In this document: positions 1 to 9,446 of the stretch, in pieces
Layout: each line of letters opens with the position of its first letter
Position numbering within the stretch: the stretch's first letter is position 1
Origin: JBDHZK01 sp039811865
GTDB lineage: Bacteria > Actinomycetota > Actinomycetes > Propionibacteriales > Propionibacteriaceae
Direction of reading: 5' to 3'
DNA length: 19,862 bases
NCBI GenBank assembly: GCA_039811865.1
Contig: JBDHZK010000036.1
Span: forward strand, 1-19,862
Made by a program: the position numbers and the translations under genes
The notes under the pieces: generated by a model
Database searches by the model: none
Told to the model about the DNA's origin: nothing
Seen by the model: the letters and a program-made list of their open reading frames with translations, nothing else

Positions 1-9
1 CTGGCGAGC

Positions 10-1701
10 GTGGATTCGTTCGTGCTGCCGTCCATCGCGCTCCCCGTGCTGAACGTCATCATCGCCTGGTGCGTGACGCTCCTGGTCACCGCCGCTTTGC
101 ACGCCCACTGGTCCTTGCGGGTCCTCGGCGGGGCTTTCGCCGTGGCGATCCTGCTTCCCTATCCGTTGTACGGCCTGGTCGGTTCGCCCCTGGTGGCCAT
201 CGTTGGCATCTTGGCGCTGGTCGCGCTGCTCGTACTGCTCTTCGTCCGATCCGGGCGGCGGGCGCACTGGGGCGAGTTCGCCGTAGTCGCGAGCCTGGTC
301 ATCCTGGTCACCCAAGTGCCGCTCATCGCCGGGCTCCGGGCGATCTCGTTCGGCTGGGATCTGCGCGGGTCGATGGTCCGCAGCGCAATCCTCACCTCGG
401 GGATCTTGGCGATGCCGGCCATGATCGTGGCCGGGGCGGCCCTGGCCATGGTGGCGATCACCGCCTCGGAGTCGGCGGCGAAGGTCGTGGCCCAAAGCGC
501 CGGATCGGGCGTTCGGATCGGTGTGATCGTCGCGCTGCTCGGTGTGTGCGGCTACGACGCGTACCGTCGGTTGACCGACGCCGACTCCCCCTTGCTGGAC
601 TACCTGCTCCCCACGCTGGCCTACCTCGCCATAGCCGCGCTGATCGCAGTTACGGTCTGGTTCGCCGGACGGCGCCCCAGCGAACCGGTGCCGCGGCCCG
701 GGCTGCTCGCCGAGGGCTGGGCCCCCTGGCTGTACGGGCTGGCGGCCGCATTCGTCTGGTCGGCCTTGCTCACCATCCCGATCAGCAGCGTCAACAACTA
801 CCTGAGCGCGTTCATCTTCAAACAGGGTGGTACGTTCCTGGACCCGTTGACCCGACTCGACACGTTCGTTCCCGGCGGCGTTCGGGGCCTGCGGGTGGTC
901 ACGATGGTGGTCGCCTTGTCCCTGGCCGTGCGGCTCGCCCGGCGGGGACGAGTGTGGGTGCCGATCATCTTGTCCGCGTTCGTCTCGGCGATGGTTTGCG
1001 ACCTCGTGACCAGCCTCACCGGCCTCCGCCTCTATCTGATCCGCCCGCCGGAGGCGGTGTCGCTGGTCTTCGTCGTCGCGGCGGCCGGGGTCTTCGTCTG
1101 GCGCCTACTGACCAAGCGCCTGGACGCTCGGAGCGCGCGCGGCATCACCGCCGTCTTGGCGCTGGCCGCCTTGTTCCCGCATCGTGACTTCCTGGATGAG
1201 CCGGGGAACGCACTTCTCGGCTTCTCCGGCCTGGCCGCAATCTTGTTCGGCTTGATCTGGAGAGCATTGACCGAGGGCGAGTACACCCGGCGATCGAACA
1301 AGGCCCTGCCGGCCAGCAGCCGCGTCCTGTTGTTCGCCGCCGTGTCGACCTTTGCCGTGCTCCGCCTGAGCTGGGCTTCGCTCACGCGCACGTCCGACAC
1401 CGTGACCGACATGATCAACCAGGGCGACGCGATGCTCGGGCAGCCGTTGTTCCTCGGCTCGTTGTGGGTCGCGCTCTGGGTCGCCCTGGGGCGAGGGCAG
1501 GACGCTCCCGAGACCGACGAGTCCGACCCGGCGGATACAGCGGGGCAAGCGTGGCCGGCGCCCGGTGTGGGCGCTTATCCCGCACCCCCGGCCTCACCCC
1601 CTGGTGCCTTCGGGGAGGACGTGCGCCACTACGGCTGGGGTCATCATGGTCAGCAGTTGCTGGAAGATCAGCGCACCGTCGGCGTCGATCGACCCTGGTG
1701 A
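10..1701 (+). CDS. Unrecognised large polytopic membrane protein, possibly 5'-truncated by the window edge
   Basis: I do not recognise this family. From the GTG at 10 it gives 563 residues, but the frame is open back to base 1, so the true start may lie outside the window. The protein is a string of about a dozen hydrophobic segments separated by short basic loops such as RSGRRAHW and RLARRGRV. A hydrophilic, proline-rich tail of about 65 residues follows (PAPGVGAYPAPPASPPGAFG) and ends in RTVGVDRPW. No transporter, glycosyltransferase or protease signature is visible, and no signal peptide can be judged with the start unknown. The stop lies 3 bases from the stop of convergent dxs, so there is no room for a terminator between them. 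Membrane location is well supported; function is not. Confidence 0.75.
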   Translation: MDSFVLPSIALPVLNVIIAWCVTLLVTAALHAHWSLRVLGGAFAVAILLPYPLYGLVGSPLVAIVGILALVALLVLLFVRSGRRAHWGEFAVVASLVILVTQVPLIAGLRAISFGWDLRGSMVRSAILTSGILAMPAMIVAGAALAMVAITASESAAKVVAQSAGSGVRIGVIVALLGVCGYDAYRRLTDADSPLLDYLLPTLAYLAIAALIAVTVWFAGRRPSEPVPRPGLLAEGWAPWLYGLAAAFVWSALLTIPISSVNNYLSAFIFKQGGTFLDPLTRLDTFVPGGVRGLRVVTMVVALSLAVRLARRGRVWVPIILSAFVSAMVCDLVTSLTGLRLYLIRPPEAVSLVFVVAAAGVFVWRLLTKRLDARSARGITAVLALAALFPHRDFLDEPGNALLGFSGLAAILFGLIWRALTEGEYTRRSNKALPASSRVLLFAAVSTFAVLRLSWASLTRTSDTVTDMINQGDAMLGQPLFLGSLWVALWVALGRGQDAPETDESDPADTAGQAWPAPGVGAYPAPPASPPGAFGEDVRHYGWGHHGQQLLEDQRTVGVDRPW

Positions 1702-1704
1702 GGA

Positions 1705-3612
1705 CTAGCGGGTGGCGGGTTCGCGGACGGCTACGTGGCCCTCGATTCGCAGCAGGCACTCCGTGGTCTCGAGGGCGATGCGCTGAGCGGTGAGCCCGAT
1801 CCGTTCGAGCAACTGGGCGCGGGAGGCATGGTCCAAGAACTCTTGCGGGACGCCGAACTCGCGAAGCGGAACGTCGATGCCGGCGCCGCGCAGTTCCTGC
1901 GCCAAGCGCGAGCCCGCTCCGCCCACGATGCCGTTGTCCTCGATCGTGACCACCAGTTCATGCTCGGACGCCAGCGCGAGCAGTTCGCTTTGCACCGGCA
2001 GCACCCAGATCGGATCGGCGACGGTGACCGCGATCCCCTGCCGCGTCAGGCGCTCGCCGGCGTCCACGGCGACCTGAGCCATCGGGCCGTACCCGACGAG
2101 CAGGACGCGCGCCCCGGCGCTCACGCTGAGCAGGTCGACGCCGCCGGCCCGGCGGACCGGCTCCAGGTCCACGGGCAAGGCGGCCTTCGGGAATCGGACG
2201 ACCGAGGGCCCGTCGTCGATGGTGACGGCCGTGCGCAGGGCCGCGCGCAGCCGGGCGGCGTCGCGGGGGGCCGCGAGCGCCAGGCCGGGGATGACGCCGA
2301 GGATCGACATGTCCCACATGCCGTTGTGGCTGGCCCCGTCCGGGCCGGTGATCCCGGCCCGGTCAAGGACGAACGTCACACCGAGCCGGTGCAGGGCCAC
2401 GTCCATGAGCACCTGGTCGAAGGCCCGATTCAGGAAGGTCGCGTACAGCGCAACCACCGGGTGCAGACCGGCCGTGGCCAGGCCCGCGGCCGAGGCGACC
2501 GCGTGCTGTTCGGCGATGCCGACGTCGAACACCCGGGACGGAAAGGTGTCCCGAAATCGGTCCAACCCGGTCGGGTGCAGCATCGCCGCGGTGAGCGCGA
2601 CGACGCGCTGGTCCTCGCCACCGAGCCTCACCAACTCGTCGGCGAAAACACTTGTCCAGGTGTCCTGCTCGGCCGCGGCCAGCGGCTCGCCCGTGACGGC
2701 GTCGATCTTGCCGACGGTGTGGAACTGGTCCTCCTCGTGGTCCTCGGCCGCCTTGAACCCCTTGCCCTTGCGCGTCATGCAGTGGACGATCACGGGTCCG
2801 CCGAAGTTCTTGGCCTGGACCAGCGCCCGCTCAAGGGTCTGGGTGTCGTGTCCGTCGATCGGGCCGATGTACTTCAACCCGAGGTCGGAGAACATCCCCT
2901 GTGGGGCGAGCATGTCTTTGAGGCCGAGCTTCATCCCGTGCAGGACGTCGTACGCGGGACGGCCCAGGATCGGCGTGCCCTGCAGGCGTCGCTTGATCTC
3001 TTGCAGAGTCTGCTCGTAGCGCGGGTCGGTGCGCATCGCGGAGAGCTGGGAGGCCATGCCGCCCACGGTTGGGGTGTAGGAGCGGCCGTTGTCGTTGACG
3101 ACGATGACGAGCCTCAGCTCGTCCTGCACGGAGATGTTGTTCAGCGCTTCCCAGGCCATTCCGCCGGTGAGCGCACCGTCTCCGACGACCGCGACGACGT
3201 GTCGCTCCACCCCGCGCAATCGGTAGCCCTTCGCCATCCCCTCAGCCCAAGACAAGGCTGTCGAGGCGTGCGAGTTCTCCACCCAGTCGTGCGGGGACTC
3301 CGCGCGGCTGGGGTAGCCGGACAGGCCGCCCGCCTGGCGCAACGAACCGAACCTGTGCTGCCGGCCCGTCAGTATCTTGTGGACGTAGCTTTGGTGGCCG
3401 GTGTCGAAGACGATCGGATCGTGCGGAGAATCGAACACACGGTGCAGCGCGATCGTCAGTTCGACCACGCCCAGGTTGGGGCCGAGGTGGCCGCCCGTGC
3501 GGCTGACGTTGGAGATCAAGAAGGTACGAATCTCCGCGGCGAGCCGCTCAAGATCCTTGGGCCGCAACGCCCGCAGATCCGCCGGGCTGTGGATCCGCTC
3601 CAGGACAGACAT
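1705..3612 (-). CDS. dxs: 1-deoxy-D-xylulose-5-phosphate synthase (Dxs)
   Basis: This cytoplasmic thiamine-diphosphate and Mg2+ enzyme condenses pyruvate with glyceraldehyde-3-phosphate to form DXP, the first step of the MEP route to isopentenyl diphosphate. The product is 635 residues, a normal Dxs length. Visible motifs are GGHLGPNLGVVELT (about 40-53, with a catalytic-region His), FDTGHQSYVHKILTGR (69-84), the ThDP motif GDGALTGG (144-151) ending at N173, and the transketolase pyrimidine-domain motif FDVGIAEQHAVASAAGL with the catalytic Glu. DRAGITGPDGASHNGMWD follows. I chose the ATG at 3612 because MSVLERI is the usual Dxs N-terminus. The frame stays open far upstream, but that stretch lies over the neighbouring gene. 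There is no good Shine-Dalgarno; a TACACT hexamer sits 7 bases before the ATG, so the message may be leaderless. Confidence 0.97.
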   Translation of the reverse strand: MSVLERIHSPADLRALRPKDLERLAAEIRTFLISNVSRTGGHLGPNLGVVELTIALHRVFDSPHDPIVFDTGHQSYVHKILTGRQHRFGSLRQAGGLSGYPSRAESPHDWVENSHASTALSWAEGMAKGYRLRGVERHVVAVVGDGALTGGMAWEALNNISVQDELRLVIVVNDNGRSYTPTVGGMASQLSAMRTDPRYEQTLQEIKRRLQGTPILGRPAYDVLHGMKLGLKDMLAPQGMFSDLGLKYIGPIDGHDTQTLERALVQAKNFGGPVIVHCMTRKGKGFKAAEDHEEDQFHTVGKIDAVTGEPLAAAEQDTWTSVFADELVRLGGEDQRVVALTAAMLHPTGLDRFRDTFPSRVFDVGIAEQHAVASAAGLATAGLHPVVALYATFLNRAFDQVLMDVALHRLGVTFVLDRAGITGPDGASHNGMWDMSILGVIPGLALAAPRDAARLRAALRTAVTIDDGPSVVRFPKAALPVDLEPVRRAGGVDLLSVSAGARVLLVGYGPMAQVAVDAGERLTRQGIAVTVADPIWVLPVQSELLALASEHELVVTIEDNGIVGGAGSRLAQELRGAGIDVPLREFGVPQEFLDHASRAQLLERIGLTAQRIALETTECLLRIEGHVAVREPATR

Positions 3613-3625
3613 GCGCCCGAGTGTA
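3613..3625 (-). promoter_or_regulatory. Candidate leaderless -10 of dxs
   Basis: Reading the minus strand, TACACT (3620-3625) fits the actinobacterial TANNNT -10. It ends 7 bases before the dxs ATG, which would place the transcription start at or next to the start codon. No convincing -35 is visible. It would give dxs a promoter of its own, independent of the upstream gene. Confidence 0.35.
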
Positions 3626-3683
3626 CGACCCAGGATCGGATCTGCACTCACCCCAGGATGTGACCGCGGCCCGTCGGCCGAAC

Positions 3684-4265
3684 TCACAGCTTCTTGATGA
3701 ACACGCGCCCTCGCAGCGCCTCCTCGACCAATGCCACCGAGCGCCGCACCCGAACCAGCGCCGCCGTCTGCTCCTGCCAAGCATCGGCCGCCTGCTGGAC
3801 GACCTCGGGCTCCACGTAATCTCCGAGACCGGCCCTGACTCCGGCCAGCCCCTCTCGGCTCGCCCGGAGCTGCGACTCGACGAACTCCGCCGCGAACCTG
3901 GCCAACACCACTGGATGCCGACGCAGGACGACGTAGCCGCGGTAGTCGGCCGGGCAGCAGTCCAGCAAAAATGCGGCCGCCGTCGTCTCCCATCCCGGCG
4001 CTCCCGGCGGATGCACTCGATCGGGCCAGCCCGGCGGGGTGTAGATCGCGCTCGGGAAGGAGTTCGCCGGATTGGCCACCCGCCGCCCCGAAAGCTCGGT
4101 CACCGTGCTCGAGGCTGCCGTCCGGCTGCCCGCGACCGCCCGGGACGAGTGTCCCCCAGTGCCGCCGCCACGCCCGCTGGAGCGCTCCGGCGGAGCCCAA
4201 GGGCGGTTCGCCCGCCCCTCCCGCGCGACGTGTGTACCGAACCAGGGAACGGTTTGTGTCGACAT
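3684..4265 (-). CDS. Conserved actinobacterial protein of unknown function, candidate SOS-regulated
   Basis: The product is 193 residues with no enzymatic motif that I can name. The first 70 or so residues are low-complexity (Gly, Ser, Arg, Pro) and probably disordered. The core, about 75-193, looks like a real domain: TPPGWPDRVHPPGAPGWE, then CCPADYRGYVVLRRHPVVLA, then a mainly helical, charged C-terminus ending RGRVFIKKL. From memory, similar unnamed proteins with a DYR...LRRHPVVLARFA segment and a VALVEEALRGR ending occur in other actinobacteria. The ATG at 4265 is supported by AAAGGGG on the minus strand about 5 bases upstream. An internal GTG near 4103 is an alternative start. The gene lies 71 bases upstream of dxs on the same strand. 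A LexA-type box overlaps its promoter, so a DNA-damage role is plausible but unproven. Confidence 0.8.
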   Translation of the reverse strand: MSTQTVPWFGTHVAREGRANRPWAPPERSSGRGGGTGGHSSRAVAGSRTAASSTVTELSGRRVANPANSFPSAIYTPPGWPDRVHPPGAPGWETTAAAFLLDCCPADYRGYVVLRRHPVVLARFAAEFVESQLRASREGLAGVRAGLGDYVEPEVVQQAADAWQEQTAALVRVRRSVALVEEALRGRVFIKKL

Positions 4266-4278
4266 TGCAGCCCCTTTC

Positions 4279-4294
4279 GCGAACGTTTGTTCGA
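4279..4294 (-). promoter_or_regulatory. LexA/SOS-box-like operator
   Basis: On the minus strand this reads TCGAAC-AAAC-GTTCGC. The arms CGAAC and GTTCG (4280-4293) are perfect inverted repeats with a 4-base spacer. The actinobacterial/Bacillus LexA consensus is TCGAAC-N4-GTTCGA, so only the last base differs, and the AAAC spacer also fits the RNRY pattern. The box abuts the -10 hexamer and sits 13 bases upstream of the start codon, the expected place for a repressor. Binding itself is inferred. Confidence 0.7.
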
Positions 4295-4323
4295 TTCTAG
4301 GGGGCCCAGTAACAGTCGAGCAA
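4294..4323 (-). promoter_or_regulatory. Sigma-70-type promoter of the 193-residue gene
   Basis: On the minus strand a -35-like TTGCTC (4318-4323) and a -10 TAGAAT (4294-4299) are separated by 18 bases. TAGAAT differs from TATAAT at one position. The LexA-type box begins at the last base of the -10, so repressor and polymerase would compete. The leader would be about 20 bases and contains the AAAGGGG ribosome site. Confidence 0.55.
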
Positions 4324-4331
4324 GGGGTATT

Positions 4332-4345
4332 CGAAAAAAGTTTCG
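4332..4345 (-). terminator. Weak hairpin after the 158-residue gene
   Basis: CGAAA and TTTCG form a 5-bp stem with a 4-base loop immediately after the stop of the small membrane protein gene, with a run of T inside on the minus strand. It is short and AT-rich for this genome. It could weakly terminate, but the evidence is thin. Confidence 0.25.
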
Positions 4346-4346
4346 C

Positions 4347-4823
4347 CTAGGCCGCGATCCACCAAACGAAGGCCCCGAGCGTGACCGCCGTCACCGCGAG
4401 CACGGTGATCTTGTGCGCCCGAGGCAACTCGTCACGTCCGCGAGGGGCGGTCGCCACCGCCGCGACCAGGGGAATCAGAACGATCAGCAGGCCGCCCCAA
4501 CTCAGGATCGCCGAGTTGAGCCACATGGCGAGGCCGAGGAACAGCGACACATACGCCAAGACGAAGTACAGCTTCAAGCGAGCCCATACGGCAAAGCCCA
4601 CCAGCGCCAGCACATGCGCCGCGAAGGCCAGCAGGATCGTCGCCGCCAGACCGCAGTACGGATCGGCGACGGCCTCGCAGGTCAGCGAGACCAGCGGGCT
4701 GAAGACCGCGACGAGCAACAACCCGCCCGCCATCGCCAGCACCGAGGTCAGATACGCCCAGGCGATCCGCGGGCCGCCATCCGGTTCATCGACGGGCCGG
4801 AGGCGGTCCAACGGGTTCTGCAT
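4347..4823 (-). CDS. Small multi-pass membrane protein, unknown function
   Basis: The product is 158 residues. A short polar N-terminus (MQNPLDRLRPVDEPDGGP) precedes about four or five hydrophobic helices: AYLTSVLAMAGGLLLVAVF, LAATILLAFAAHVLALVGFA, FVLAYVSLFLGLAMW, WGGLLIVLIPLVAAVATA, and a last one near the C-terminus (ITVLAVTAVTLGAFVWW). Two cysteines lie in the loop after helix 1 (LTCEAVADPYCGL) and could pair outside the membrane. No family motif is recognised. The ATG at 4823 has no Shine-Dalgarno, but TAGGGT lies 6 bases upstream, fitting a leaderless message. The gene is divergent from the HIT gene across 147 bases and upstream of the SOS-box gene on the same strand. Confidence 0.75.
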   Translation of the reverse strand: MQNPLDRLRPVDEPDGGPRIAWAYLTSVLAMAGGLLLVAVFSPLVSLTCEAVADPYCGLAATILLAFAAHVLALVGFAVWARLKLYFVLAYVSLFLGLAMWLNSAILSWGGLLIVLIPLVAAVATAPRGRDELPRAHKITVLAVTAVTLGAFVWWIAA

Positions 4824-4835
4824 GGTCGCACCCTA
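4824..4835 (-). promoter_or_regulatory. Candidate leaderless -10 of the 158-residue membrane protein gene
   Basis: TAGGGT on the minus strand (4830-4835) matches TANNNT and ends 6 bases before the ATG. No recognisable -35 lies at the expected distance. The rest of the 147-base divergent gap, up to 4970, holds nothing else I can name except the HIT-gene -10. Confidence 0.35.
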
Positions 4836-4958
4836 TGGCAACCGGCCGCACCGACCCGGAAACGGCCCCCGGGGTCACGTCACGCGGCCCCCACACAAAA
4901 GGCGCAATCCTGAACGGGCCAGCCCGAACCCCGACGCGACCAGACTCGGGTCCTCGAC

Positions 4959-4970
4959 CAGAATGTCCCC
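4959..4970 (+). promoter_or_regulatory. Candidate leaderless -10 of the HIT gene
   Basis: CAGAAT (4959-4964) ends 6 bases before the ATG at 4971, and no Shine-Dalgarno is present. GCGACC at a 17-base spacing could act as a poor -35. This is weak alone; it follows the same geometry as the other genes here that lack a ribosome-binding site. Confidence 0.3.
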
Positions 4971-5396
4971 ATGGATACCGACGCCGTCTGCCGCATCGCC
5001 GCCGGTGAACTCGACGCCGAGATCGTCTGGCGTGACAAGCAGGTCTTGGCCTTCCTCGACCACCGCCCGGTCTTCAAGGGCCACACGCTGGTCTGTCCGC
5101 TCCCCCACGTCGAAACGCTCCTCGACCTGCCGCCCACGGCGATTCCCACTCTCTTTGGAGCGGCCAGGCGAATCGCCGCTGCGATGCCGGCGGCGTTCGG
5201 GGCGCAGGGGACGTTCGTCGCGATCAACAACGTGGTCAGCCAATCCGTGCCGCACCTACACGTGCACGTAGTCCCTCGAAGCAAGGGTGACGGGCTGCGC
5301 GGGTTCTTCTGGCCCAGGACGCAGTACGCGCCCGGCGAACTCGCCGCCTACGGCGAGCTGCTCCGCTCCGCGCTCGAGGAATCCTCGTTCTCCTGA
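4971..5396 (+). CDS. HIT-family nucleotide hydrolase/transferase
   Basis: The product is 141 residues, the usual size for a single-domain histidine-triad protein of the Hint branch, which hydrolyses AMP conjugates such as adenosine phosphoramidates. The signature is PHLHVHVVPR, with triad histidines at about 95, 97 and 99. Upstream are the family-typical FLDHRPVFKGHTLVCPLPHVETLLDL (written here as two linked pieces, FLDHRPVFKGHTL and VCPLPHVETLLDL) and NNVVSQSVPH. The N-terminal CRIAAGELDAEIV corresponds to the common C-x-I-x-x-GE segment, but the usual zinc-binding CxxC is not complete. The physiological substrate cannot be read from sequence. The last 49 bases overlap the 3' end of the convergent YihY gene, so both C-termini are encoded by the same DNA. 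Confidence 0.9.
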   Translation: MDTDAVCRIAAGELDAEIVWRDKQVLAFLDHRPVFKGHTLVCPLPHVETLLDLPPTAIPTLFGAARRIAAAMPAAFGAQGTFVAINNVVSQSVPHLHVHVVPRSKGDGLRGFFWPRTQYAPGELAAYGELLRSALEESSFS

Positions 5397-6541
5397 GGGT
5401 CCTCGCCACGAGCCTCGCGCTGCGCTTTGGCGCCCTCCTCGCCGGCGTTCTGGTCGGGCACACCCTCGGCAACGGCTTCTTCGCGGATCGCCGTTCCCTG
5501 CCCGATCAGGTCCTCTCGTTTCGCGGCGGCTTTCTCGATGGCCCGCTCGTCCCGCGCGGGCAGCTGCAGCTCCTCCTCGGCCTCAATGCCCCCGCGCAGT
5601 TCGCGGTAGCGCTCCAGCTCGGAGTTGAACTCGGCGCCGAACAACAGCGCGGCGTTCGACAACTGCATCCAAAGCAGGAAGACGATCACCCCGGCCAGCA
5701 CGCCGTAGGTCTTTTGATAGGAGCCGAAGTTGGCCACGTAAAGGCCGAACAGCAGCGAGACGACCACCCACACCACGATGGCCAAGACGGCGCCGGGCGA
5801 CACCCAGCGGATCTTCGGCTGGTGCACGTTGGGCGTGAAGTAGTACAGCAGTCCCACCATGACGACGACCACGCCTAGCATCACGGGCCACTTCGCGATC
5901 GACCAGGCGAGTACGGCGAGTTCGCCGAGCCCGAGGAATCGTCCGAGGCCTTCGGCCAGCGGCCCGCTGATCACCAGCCCGACCAGCACAAGGGCAGCGA
6001 GAACGATTATCACTACCGTGAGCGCCACCTGCTGAGGCCGCAGCACCCACACCGGACGTCCCTCGTCCACCTCGTAGATGCGGTTCATGGCGCGCCCGAA
6101 GGCGCCGACGTAGCCGCTGGCCGACCACACCGCCCCCAAGATGCCGAAAACGAACGCGAAGCCGGCTGCCTTGGTTTCCACCAGCGACTCCAGGACGGGC
6201 GCGATCGTCGTCACCATGTCGGCCGGGGCAAACTGCCGCGTCAAGTCGAGCATCGCGGACAAGGTGGCCGCCCCCTGCCCGAACAGTCCGAGCAGCGAGA
6301 TCAGCGCCAAGAGTGCCGGAAACAGAGACAAGACGCCGAAATAGGTGAGCGCCGCGGCGAGGTCTCCGCACTGGTCGCGGCCGAACTCATGGAACGCCTT
6401 TTTCGCAACGTACTTCCAGCCCGACACCGAAACCCGCCCCAAGCCGGCCGGCTTACGCGAATCGTCCGGATGTGGCTGCTCGACGCCGTCGACGGTAGAG
6501 CCCTCGACGCCGCCCGGTGCCTCCTTGTTTGCGTCGCCCAC
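5348..6541 (-). CDS. YihY/BrkB-family inner-membrane protein
   Basis: The product is 397 residues and belongs to the YihY/virulence factor BrkB family (older name: ribonuclease BN-like). The biochemical role is not settled; the RNase BN activity was later assigned to another gene. A polar N-terminal stretch of about 40 residues precedes the family hallmark DQCGDLAAALTYFGVLSLFPALLALISLLG (seen as DQCGDLAAALTYFGVL then SLFPALLALISLLG). Six hydrophobic helices follow, with WSASGYVGAFGRAMNRIYEV, YYFTPNVHQPKIRWVSPGA and WMQLSNAALLFGAEFNSELE, all typical of the family. The last 70 residues are charged (Glu, Lys, Arg, Ser), probably cytoplasmic and disordered. The start is GTG at 6541 with GAGAGGAGAA just upstream. 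A TAGGGT at 6563-6568 (minus strand) is a possible -10. The tail overlaps the HIT gene. Confidence 0.9.
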   Translation of the reverse strand: MGDANKEAPGGVEGSTVDGVEQPHPDDSRKPAGLGRVSVSGWKYVAKKAFHEFGRDQCGDLAAALTYFGVLSLFPALLALISLLGLFGQGAATLSAMLDLTRQFAPADMVTTIAPVLESLVETKAAGFAFVFGILGAVWSASGYVGAFGRAMNRIYEVDEGRPVWVLRPQQVALTVVIIVLAALVLVGLVISGPLAEGLGRFLGLGELAVLAWSIAKWPVMLGVVVVMVGLLYYFTPNVHQPKIRWVSPGAVLAIVVWVVVSLLFGLYVANFGSYQKTYGVLAGVIVFLLWMQLSNAALLFGAEFNSELERYRELRGGIEAEEELQLPARDERAIEKAAAKREDLIGQGTAIREEAVAEGVPDQNAGEEGAKAQREARGEDPQENEDSSSAERSSSP

Positions 6542-6620
6542 GGTTCTCCTCTCGGCCGACTCACCCTAGCAATGCGGCACCGCGAGCCCGAGACACCCCA
6601 ACGGAGGTAGCTGAGGCGGC

Positions 6621-6664
6621 GGGCCCGGCCGCCCCCGTCCACAGGAACGAGGGCGGCCGGGCCC
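6621..6664 (-). terminator. Intrinsic terminator of the aconitase gene
   Basis: A perfect 14-bp GC-only inverted repeat, GGGCCCGGCCGCCC at 6621-6634 and its complement at 6651-6664, flanks a 16-base loop in which CGT and ACG can pair further. It begins 9 bases after the aconitase stop codon. No U-tract follows, which is common for actinobacterial terminators. It separates aconitase from the downstream YihY gene. Confidence 0.75.
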
Positions 6665-6673
6665 TGACCAGAA

Positions 6674-9334
<2,661 letters not shown>

Positions 9335-9353
9335 TGCCCCTCCTGACTCAAAG

Positions 9354-9371
9354 TATCTTGATATCAAGATA
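9354..9371 (-). promoter_or_regulatory. Perfect 18-bp palindromic operator candidate upstream of acnA
   Basis: TATCTTGATATCAAGATA is a perfect inverted repeat with no spacer and is far more AT-rich than its surroundings. It lies in the acnA leader between the likely promoter and the AGGAGG ribosome site. The size, symmetry and composition fit a dimeric MarR-family operator. TamR, a MarR-family regulator in Streptomyces coelicolor, is reported to control an aconitase gene, so a TamR-like protein is my best guess. No regulator gene is adjacent. Confidence 0.6.
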
Positions 9372-9446
9372 TCACCTGGCTGATCAGGTTGTGTCACTTC
9401 GCGATCATCCCCGCCCGCGGCGAGTTGCGCCAGAGCAACGGGCGCC

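Noticed and set aside
1735..3663. Long plus-strand open frame opposite dxs (642 codons)
   Set aside because: It lies entirely antisense to a clear dxs, its translation is low-complexity and Arg/Val/Gly/Asp-rich, and it arises from GC-rich third positions.
3613..4200. N-terminal extension of dxs
   Set aside because: The frame stays open upstream of 3612, but that segment overlaps the 193-residue gene, has shadow composition, and would make Dxs far too long.
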